DNA from: Flammulina velutipes
Taxonomy: Eukaryota; Basidiomycota; Agaricomycetes; Agaricales; Physalacriaceae
Length of the DNA stretch: 64,000 nucleotides
Assembly (NCBI GenBank): GCA_011800155.1
Contig: CM022368.1
Coordinates: 992,001-1,056,000 of the forward strand
Direction of reading: 5' to 3'
Shown here: positions 58,901-64,000 of the stretch, in pieces
Layout: every line of letters begins with the position of its first letter
Numbering within the stretch: the first letter of the stretch is position 1
The notes under the pieces: generated by a model
What the model was told of the DNA's origin: nothing
Seen by the model: only the letters and a program-made list of their open reading frames with translations
Database searches by the model: none
Position numbers and translations under genes: made by a program

Positions 58901-60517
58901 CGTTTACCAGACGAGCTGCCAACCATCCCAGAACCAGTCGTCATCGCTGCCTGTTTAGCACGCTCTGGCACTGGGGAAGACCCAGTCCAATCTAGACGTG
59001 AACGCCTCACGGCTGCCTCCACGTCCATCGTCATCACCGCTGATACTGAACTCCTTGAGAGTATCAAGAAAGGCTATACCGAGGATGATTTTTGCCAACA
59101 ACTCCTCACCAACCTGTCCAGTACCGAAGGCGCCATGTTCGATGTTGCTACAGGCCTTCTCTATGTTGGTCGACGACTCGTCATCCCGCGCGTCCTCAAG
59201 GTCCGCGAACTTCTATACAGTCTCGCGCATGATGCGCTAGGTCATTTTGGGTTTGACAAAAGCTACGCTGCCTTGCGCGGATCCTACTACTGGCCAAACA
59301 TGCGCCGTGACTTGGAGGAAGCCTATATCCCGTCATGCACTGATTGTCAACGCAACAAGAGTCGTACCTCCAAAACACCTGGTCCCCTTCATCCACTTCC
59401 TGTCCCAGATAACCGCTTCGATGTCGTTGGTCTTGACTTTGTCGGACCACTCCCCGTCGAGAATGGGAAGGATACTATTGTCACCTTCACTGACCTCCTT
59501 GGAGGCGCAGACATCCGCATGGCTGCTATCACCTCCACAATCACCGCCGAAGAGTTCGCTGTGGTCCTCTTCGACGAGTGGTATTGCGAGAACGGTCTAA
59601 TGCTACAGCTCGTCTCTGACCGAGACAAACTTTTCATATCCAAGGTTTGGGCCGCGCTCCACAAGCTCACTGGCGTCAAGCTGAAGATGTCCACCGCATA
59701 TCATCCCGAGACTGATGGCGGAAGCGAGCGCACCAACAAAACAGTCAATCAAGCTCTTCGATATTATGTCGATAGACAACAGAAGGGATGGCTCGCTGCT
59801 CTACCTCGCACTCGTTTTGCCATCATGAACACTGTCAACGCGTCAACTGGATACTCAGGTTTCCAACTGAAAACTGGTCGCTCACCTCGTATTATTCCCC
59901 CACTTGCTCCCTTACCTGCCAATGCCACTCCGGAAGAGTCTACCGCTCAAGCCATTATTGCGCGTATCACCACTGACGTCCAGGATGCCCAAGATAATCT
60001 GCTCGCTGCCAAAATCCGCCAGGCCTTCCACGCAAACAAACATCGCGCTCCAGAGATCGCCTATGCTGTAGGAGACCAGGTCATGCTATCCACCAAGAAC
60101 CGCCGAAACGAATATAAGCGAGCAGGAAAGAAACGCACTGCCAAGTTCATGCCCCGGAACGACGGCCCCTACACCGTCGTCAAAGCCTTCCCAGAAAAAT
60201 CTGAATACACCCTCCAACTCCCTGGCCATCGTCGCACGTTCCCCGGATTCCACGCTTCCCTCCTTAAACTATACCACCCAAATGATCCTGCACTGTTTCC
60301 CGAACGAGAACTACCCAAGCCTGGTCCTGTCGTCACTGAAGATGGGATTGAGGAGTGGTCGGTCGAGAAAATCATAGACTCAAAGCGCGCGGGCCGTGGA
60401 ATGCGCTATCTTGTACGCTGGGCTGGATACGGAGTTGAACACGACTCCTGGGAACCCGGATCTGCACTCAAGGATTCTATCGCACTGGACGCATGGGAGG
60501 CTGGCCAACAACAGTGA
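55907..60517 (+). CDS. element B gag-pol polyprotein
   Basis: One open frame of 1536 residues. Order: gag capsid region; a zinc knuckle CFNCRTFYAGHYSDSC (C-x2-C-x6-H-x4-C, near residue 261); aspartic protease where the usual D-S/T-G is D-H-G (PLIDHGCPSTVI, near 362); reverse transcriptase (MVNDYRELNKNT near 630, VYLDDIIIW near 728); RNase H (FVTTDASDRRTG near 880, YPTHEKELL); integrase HHCC (HDALGHFG, CTDCQRNK near 1107-1143) and DDE residues (GLDFVGPLP, VSDRDKLF, ETDGGSERTNK near 1174, 1235, 1273); and a C-terminal chromodomain (WSVEKIIDSKR, YLVRWAGYGVEHDSWEP near 1480-1525). This is the chromovirus (Tf1/sushi-like) layout. The chromodomain probably guides integration to particular chromatin. 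No internal stop or frameshift. Confidence 0.95.
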   Translation: MSSTTPTSTTTASVKQAKLKDCPILSAGKVTPAVFVEYSDACEKYMRHGAIDAADIVKYVTDGLEQPILKQWYRADKTRINAMGLPSFLKEIQNQVLDFDWDVKLLDSIQLSQQGKRPFWDWAISLQDSNATLSNAGSTHALPEAGLRQHIISHMSTRLRDSIRSEPPLANSLSVWMKEVKAREEKLVKDEDEVRRIVSEQRAERTHRKAAATPALLSRISNPPLAQRLTSAPSAGTGYTVASVPKLTEAERALLSTHEGCFNCRTFYAGHYSDSCPMRSLPPPNNRVNPATYRPLTLDMALAAKPATVKKETSGAVYTTQIEDVDDSSDDSCVPFTVPHLIPHMTITGPAIRDFPIPIKPLIDHGCPSTVIDDQLVTQLGLRRFQLPLQEDNLASLSGHGLGSREYVKLQVSSKDGSWTSGVHRAKVLHNCTIPLILGLPFLLQEKIVVDAELRTAIDKRTGFDLLNPPLYPPREWASDKPAPPPPPVIKKPPKPKRDFTVPLAHTLLPAAVMLQVRDRMETLAFEAHLKQKDAEMKARYTDLFTHRLPDVGDIPDHIYHRIQLKDPTKVNNGRGYAAAKKNQAAWKALLDDHLAAGRLRPSSSEYASPSFCVPKYRNGVPDHTVPPRMVNDYRELNKNTVRDRYPLPRVDDILADCGKGKLWAKLDMTNSFSQTRVHPDDIHLTAIRTPWGLYEWVVMPQGGCNAPATHQRRMTDALRHLIGEICHVYLDDIIIWSDSLEEHTRNVELVLDALREAGLICNPTKSDLFLTRVEFLGHVISREGIAADPRKVDRIMSWPTPKTATDVRSFLGLVRYIAVFLPALAEHTAVLTPLTAKEYNKALPTWTPAHRIAFDAIKKLVLSRECLTVIDYEDTTKQIFVTTDASDRRTGAVLSFGETWETARPVAYESYQLNSAERNYPTHEKELLTIVKALKKWRSSLLNVTFQVMTDHRTLEYFSSQQDMSRRQARWAMHFAQFDFEIHYVKGEDNTVADALSRLPDELPTIPEPVVIAACLARSGTGEDPVQSRRERLTAASTSIVITADTELLESIKKGYTEDDFCQQLLTNLSSTEGAMFDVATGLLYVGRRLVIPRVLKVRELLYSLAHDALGHFGFDKSYAALRGSYYWPNMRRDLEEAYIPSCTDCQRNKSRTSKTPGPLHPLPVPDNRFDVVGLDFVGPLPVENGKDTIVTFTDLLGGADIRMAAITSTITAEEFAVVLFDEWYCENGLMLQLVSDRDKLFISKVWAALHKLTGVKLKMSTAYHPETDGGSERTNKTVNQALRYYVDRQQKGWLAALPRTRFAIMNTVNASTGYSGFQLKTGRSPRIIPPLAPLPANATPEESTAQAIIARITTDVQDAQDNLLAAKIRQAFHANKHRAPEIAYAVGDQVMLSTKNRRNEYKRAGKKRTAKFMPRNDGPYTVVKAFPEKSEYTLQLPGHRRTFPGFHASLLKLYHPNDPALFPERELPKPGPVVTEDGIEEWSVEKIIDSKRAGRGMRYLVRWAGYGVEHDSWEPGSALKDSIALDAWEAGQQQ

Positions 60518-60752
60518 TGTAATGGCGCCTTTCCCCTGGATCGCGCCATGACGCAATGGATTTTGGACTTTGGACCGGAGCTTTTTTGTCACGTCACGTC
60601 ACGCGTCACATGACGTCATGGCGCGGGCCCCCTGGATCGCGCCAGGAGACGATTACATAATCGAATCACCAATGGGCTCAAGAGTTCAATTCCCATCGGA
60701 ATCGCTTCATTTTTTCTGCACGTACTTTTTTATTTTTTTAACGGAATGTTTC

Positions 60753-60766
60753 AGAGGGGGGAGGGG
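60753..60766 (+). other. polypurine tract of element B
   Basis: Purine run AGAGGGGGGAGGGG directly before the TG of the 3' LTR. Confidence 0.75.
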
Positions 60767-61003
60767 TGTAAGCCTGGTCCCCCAGTTTACTACATACACA
60801 CACTTTCCCACACTGCCACCGAACCATTATTTACGATCAATTCTCCTTCGTCGCTCTTTACTCTGTATTGCACGCAACGAAGGTACATAACTTATCTCTC
60901 TCTTGTATTACTAGCTGACTCTGTATTGCACGCAACGAAGATTCTTTTGTCCTGTCTGTCTTGCCCGTTTAGTGTTGGTTGTCGTTTACACGACACCCTT
61001 CCA
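60767..61003 (+). repeat. 3' LTR of element B
   Basis: 237 bp, identical by eye to 55370-55606, followed by the CGGGG target copy. Confidence 0.95.
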
Positions 61004-62040
61004 CGGGGCATTATTGGAAATAAGGTCTCTCTATCGAGAGAGGAAAAACACAAGGCAACAGGGACCATGCGGGTGCTAATTGAAGGCCCGCGCGGATCGC
61101 CTAAGAATGGAGAGATACACATGGAACAAGCATGCCAGCTGACCTTGGATCACTCAGGAGCTGTGTACCCGCGCGGTACACCACTCCTCATTGGGTGCAT
61201 CCAGGACAAATACCTGGCTAAGAATGATGAAGGCCATATGGCCCAGGGCACAACGAGGTTCACGGGCCCGCCAACGTGGCGGCCGCTCCTGTGGCGGGTA
61301 AAATACAGTAAACCAGCTTTAGTCACGCTCTTTAGAAATACCTATATAATACGCTCGTTAGCATACTGTAAAGTAGCTTAGACCCCCAGTAGACGCAGCC
61401 CACAAAGCAGTATTTACCGTCGGTTAGCTCGATAGGATTGAATAGAAGTTCTGTCACATAGGTGACTTTGAATCTGAAAGCAAAAGGAACTTAGAGCCAT
61501 TGGAGCTACTTTGAGTAATTGAAGTTTAGCCATTGCCTGTGCCATCAACGTTCCCGGCGCTGTCTCAGAACAGTCATCTAACCACTTGAAAGAATCTGAT
61601 TGGAAAACCCAGTCCCCGTTGAGTGTGGTTTAGACTGCAGCTAAGCTATCGTTTTAAGCCGCGGACAGAGTCCGTTGAGTCTTAGGGCATTAGATAGATA
61701 CCAGGGTATCTGGACGCAGACCTCTTAGCGTGGTTGAAGATTGACGGACCGGTTGGAGCTTTATTAAGTCTGCCTCACGCATCCCAATCGGCCTGTGACT
61801 CTTGTTGGCCTCTAGTTTTCAACTAAAGATCAGATCCCTGTTACCCCTCGAACTTGTTATACATTTTGAACCATTGCAATCGAACCCCCATACCTTCCCG
61901 AAACCCCAAAGAACAGTTCATCGAACTCTAAACAATTAAAAGCAGACCCGCTATCGAAGCGGACTTGCATTTCCACGCCTACTTGTTAGTGTGTGTGTGT
62001 GTGTGTGTGATTTGGTGGTGTTCTTTTGCACTGCACATCA

Positions 62041-62095
62041 ACGGTGAAGGAGGACTAGGATGGAGGACACCGTCATGGATACATCTGGAAAGGCC
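62041..62095 (-). pseudogene. displaced 5' fragment of the synthetase-like gene
   Basis: Starts with the second ACGG target copy. Read on the minus strand it continues in frame (GVLHPSPPSP) into the host sequence that begins FNFVQAVQKTF at 36763. A CCAG just upstream (62092-62095) could be its splice acceptor. In the current arrangement the two parts are 25 kb apart. Confidence 0.5.
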
Positions 62096-63548
62096 TTATA
62101 ATCTTAAGTTAACTCAAGTCAAAGTCACTTAAAGCTTGTAACTTAAGTCAGATAAGTTGTCTTTAGTCAGAAAAGTTGATTCAAGATACTCGGATTCTAG
62201 CACACAACTAAAGACAGCCCCAAGTCACAGAAAGCTAACCAAAGTTAGAGAAAGTCAACTTAAGATAAATGTTTTTTATGTATTGTCTATAGTTGCTTCA
62301 CAGTTAACATAAGATAATTGCACTGAAGCTTCTATCTAAAAGACACTCAAGTTGTCTCAAGTTAGAGCTAGTACAGCAGTCAACTTGAGGTGCTTAAAGC
62401 TCAACTGAGGTTCTCTCAAGTTGTCTAGTCATTGTCTACTAGCTAGCAGCAATGGTGTAGATATGCTGTGAGTGGGAGAGACTAGAGAAATCCGAGTAAA
62501 ATCATCTATTTTGCCTATAACTTGTGATGCGTCCCTGCGATTCTCATGATTATATAAGCGTCTTGTAGGCCTAATTAAACACTTTCCGACAGTATATAAT
62601 ACTTATACCTTCCAGTCAAGTGTAGTAGTGCTATTGCTTGAACACAAGAAATAGAGAATTGATTGAATGGCTTATGGCCGGAGCTGCACCCCTTATTTTC
62701 CCACGGTTATGGGCTCGTCTTGTAGCCCTAATTAAACGCTCTCCAACCATATATAGGTCTGCTACCTTTTATGCAAGTCCCAGAGAGTTATTGATTGAAC
62801 AGTAGTAAATCAAGAATCAAGAATTGATCAAGTCCAACAGGCAGGCAATTTAGGTCCGGACCTCCGGACCCAAACCCTCTGCCCTGGTCATGTGACTTCA
62901 TGTTGGTATTTAAACCAGAGCTGAGCTCTGATCCCATCATTCCTCTCTTGACCTCCTTCCTTTATGTTCTCTCTTTAAATCTTCAAGTCTTGAATGTTCT
63001 ATTGGTATGTGGACTGGCTTCTTCTTTTCTTATGCTTGCTAATCATTGTCTCTTGTTCAAAGGTGCTCTCTTTTGACTGTGTTTAATGTTCTGGTATGTT
63101 TCTTGCTCTTTTGACTTGTATCTTTGACTAATCTGCTCTTTCTTTTAGTATTTCTTTTGAACTATTGTATGCTAGTTACTTGATAGTATATATTGTATCT
63201 GTTTATTGATAGTTGTAATAATAATTGATTGTTTTCTATCTAAATTGTGTGATATCTGACTGGATTAGCTTCTAATCAAATATTATTATATTGATAGAAT
63301 TGGACAGCTTTAGGTCAGACTCAAGTTTGACTCAAGTTGACTTTGAGACATCTTAGGCCATGGTTAAACACAGCTCTCAACTTATCCCAACTTGAGTGTA
63401 ACTTCTGAGTGACTTACTCTAACTTCTGAGTGACTTACTGCAACTTAAGATAAGTGTTGTGTTTAACCATGCTCGTAGACAACTTTCATGACTTTTGTAA
63501 CTTTAGTAACCTAACAGCTTTAAGTTGACTATAGATAACTTAAAGAAA
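62096..63548. other. AT-rich repetitive stretch without coding sequence
   Basis: Rich in short CAAGTTGA/TCAACTTG-type words. It contains a degenerate direct repeat of about 155 bp (copies around 62520-62675 and 62676-62830, sharing CGTCTTGTAG-CCTAATTAAAC). It also has a small 22-bp tandem repeat (AACTTCTGAGTGACTTACT twice near 63400-63440) and a hairpin element at 63359-63471. Possibly the remains of one or more non-autonomous transposons. No protein recognised. Confidence 0.5.
63359..63471. repeat. 113-bp MITE-like hairpin
   Basis: Ends are perfect 14-bp inverted repeats (CATGGTTAAACACA and its complement), with further partial symmetry inside (ACTTATC/GATAAGT). Looks like a miniature inverted-repeat element; the target duplication is not clear. 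Confidence 0.55.
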
Positions 63549-63971
63549 TTACCCTTTTCCAGATGTAATACGGTAGGTACCACTATCATTGGACGTAGCG
63601 GCAGCGGAATTGAAGACAAAGTCGTCTAGAAAAGAGTTGCTCCAGTACCTGAATAATTGCTTTGGATCTGCAACCCAACCGTCGATGAGACACTTCAGTT
63701 TCTGAATGTGACCAACATCATTCAGGGTCTGAAAGTCTAGCGGTGCTGGCGTTCCTGCCCAATCGACAATCTCGGGTGCGTACACAACTATGGGAGGGCT
63801 GAGCTGGCGCTGGTGCGACCTGAGCTTCATAAGAGCACCCCACAGATGCTGCTCATGGGTTGTCCCGGAACACGAAGCGGGAAGGATGTGAATGTGCAAC
63901 ACGGATTGCTGTCCGTCCGAGGAAGGAGCCACAGAAGGATAAAGGATGGATTGGATAAGATGAGTCGTCAT
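63549..63971 (-). CDS. synthetase-like paralog, 3' part (5' end outside window)
   Basis: Open frame reading into the window from the right, ending TAA at 63549. It aligns with the disrupted synthetase-like gene at 35.6-36.8 kb: LHIHILPASCSG against LHMRVTGNDYSG, then PPIVVYAPEIVDWAG against PPMIVYAPLIVDWAG. Directly after this the other copy has KLSKS, whereas here it is TPAPLDF, so the KMSKS catalytic loop is missing. The paralog may be a non-catalytic duplicate or a decaying copy. The two genes were probably neighbours in tandem before element A entered between them. Confidence 0.65.
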   Translation of the reverse strand: MTTHLIQSILYPSVAPSSDGQQSVLHIHILPASCSGTTHEQHLWGALMKLRSHQRQLSPPIVVYAPEIVDWAGTPAPLDFQTLNDVGHIQKLKCLIDGWVADPKQLFRYWSNSFLDDFVFNSAAATSNDSGTYRITSGKG

Positions 63972-64000
63972 CTCGTCGAACCAAATTCCTGACGGTAGGG

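Larger units (their letters stand above)
55370..61003 (+). mobile_element. element B, intact ch­romodomain gypsy retrotransposon
   Basis: 5634 bp, inserted in the 3' LTR of element A with a perfect 5-bp duplication CGGGG (55365-55369 and 61004-61008). Two 237-bp LTRs beginning TGTAAGCC and ending CCTTCCA look identical by eye. One uninterrupted gag-pol frame lies between. No ordinary tRNA primer site follows the 5' LTR; the first bases are a T run. A purine tract (AGAGGGGGGAGGGG) precedes the 3' LTR. By its LTR identity and intact frame this is a very recent insertion and possibly active. Confidence 0.95.
36764..62040 (+). mobile_element. LTR retrotransposon element A (gypsy-like, with accessory genes)
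   Basis: LTR to LTR the element spans 25.3 kb. Removing nested element B (with one target duplication) and the foldback element leaves about 17.1 kb. Its LTRs begin TG and end CA, differ by two substitutions and one indel over 1.7 kb, and are flanked by ACGG (36760-36763 and 62041-62044). Coding order: gag, pro and pol on the plus strand in three different frames, then a spliced sense gene (48566-50550) and two antisense spliced genes (51214-52371, 52856-54478). Reverse transcriptase, RNase H and integrase follow the Ty3/gypsy order. No chromodomain is seen at the end of pol. Insertion interrupted a synthetase-like gene at its 5' end. The size and the 6.65-kb post-pol region are unusual. Confidence 0.92.
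54706..62040 (+). repeat. 3' LTR of element A, split by element B
   Basis: Left part 54706-55369, right part 61009-62040 after one CGGGG target copy; 1696 bp in total. Differences from the 5' LTR that I could see are a G/A change near 61180, a G/A near 61547 and loss of one G near 61265. This low divergence indicates a recent insertion of A. Confidence 0.92.

Noticed and set aside
36764..62040. Starship-type cargo transposon considered because of size and cargo
   Set aside because: No tyrosine recombinase; clear LTRs, RT, RNase H and integrase make it a retrotransposon.

Overview
The window looks like genomic DNA of a basidiomycete fungus of the Agaricomycetes. Almost every gene is cut by phase-consistent introns of about 45-60 nt, and there are F-box proteins in tandem, a FunK1-type fungal kinase, an OTT_1508-type deaminase-like protein, and chromodomain and non-chromodomain Ty3/gypsy retroelements. 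No bacterial, organellar or CRISPR feature was seen.

Positions 1-35390 are a dense host region. In order it holds LEU4 (2-isopropylmalate synthase, 3' end outside the window), divergent from GUS1 (cytosolic glutamyl-tRNA synthetase); a deaminase-like hypothetical; two tandem F-box paralogs; a possible OB-fold protein divergent from ATG9; RPS12; a seven-helix receptor-like protein; a secreted beta-carbonic anhydrase; a FunK1 kinase; RIX7 (ribosome-release AAA ATPase) divergent from a mitochondrial uL30 gene; a DUF3533/SNG1-like membrane protein; a third F-box protein; and an ASCH-like protein. Exon chains were assembled by hand from splice signals and frame continuity, and the phases of every chain were checked. 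Two introns appear to use GC-AG borders, and one gene needs a 7-nt microexon.

Positions 35576-63971 are a transposon nest inside or beside a class I aminoacyl-tRNA-synthetase-like gene. Element A (36764-62040) is a gypsy-like LTR retrotransposon of about 17.1 kb once its nested insertions are subtracted. It has 1.7-kb LTRs; gag, pro and pol in three successive -1 frames; and 6.65 kb of extra coding DNA between pol and the 3' LTR. That extra DNA holds a sense, spliced gene with a Zn2Cys6-like cysteine pattern and two antisense, multi-exon genes. The antisense block lies between two copies of the polypurine tract. Element A also carries a family of more than 20 short GC-rich hairpins (core CCGCTA...TAGCGG) in LTRs, coding and non-coding parts. 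I did not see the family in the host DNA or in the nested elements. I consider these hairpins and the accessory gene block the strongest candidates for something undescribed.

Two younger insertions sit in element A. One is a 2.5-kb foldback element (41136-43636) with 1.07-kb inverted arms and a 7-bp duplication inside pro. The other is element B (55370-61003), an intact chromodomain gypsy element with LTRs that look identical and a 5-bp CGGGG duplication, inside the 3' LTR of A. To the right of A is an AT-rich repetitive stretch, then the 3' part of a second synthetase-like paralog that runs off the window.
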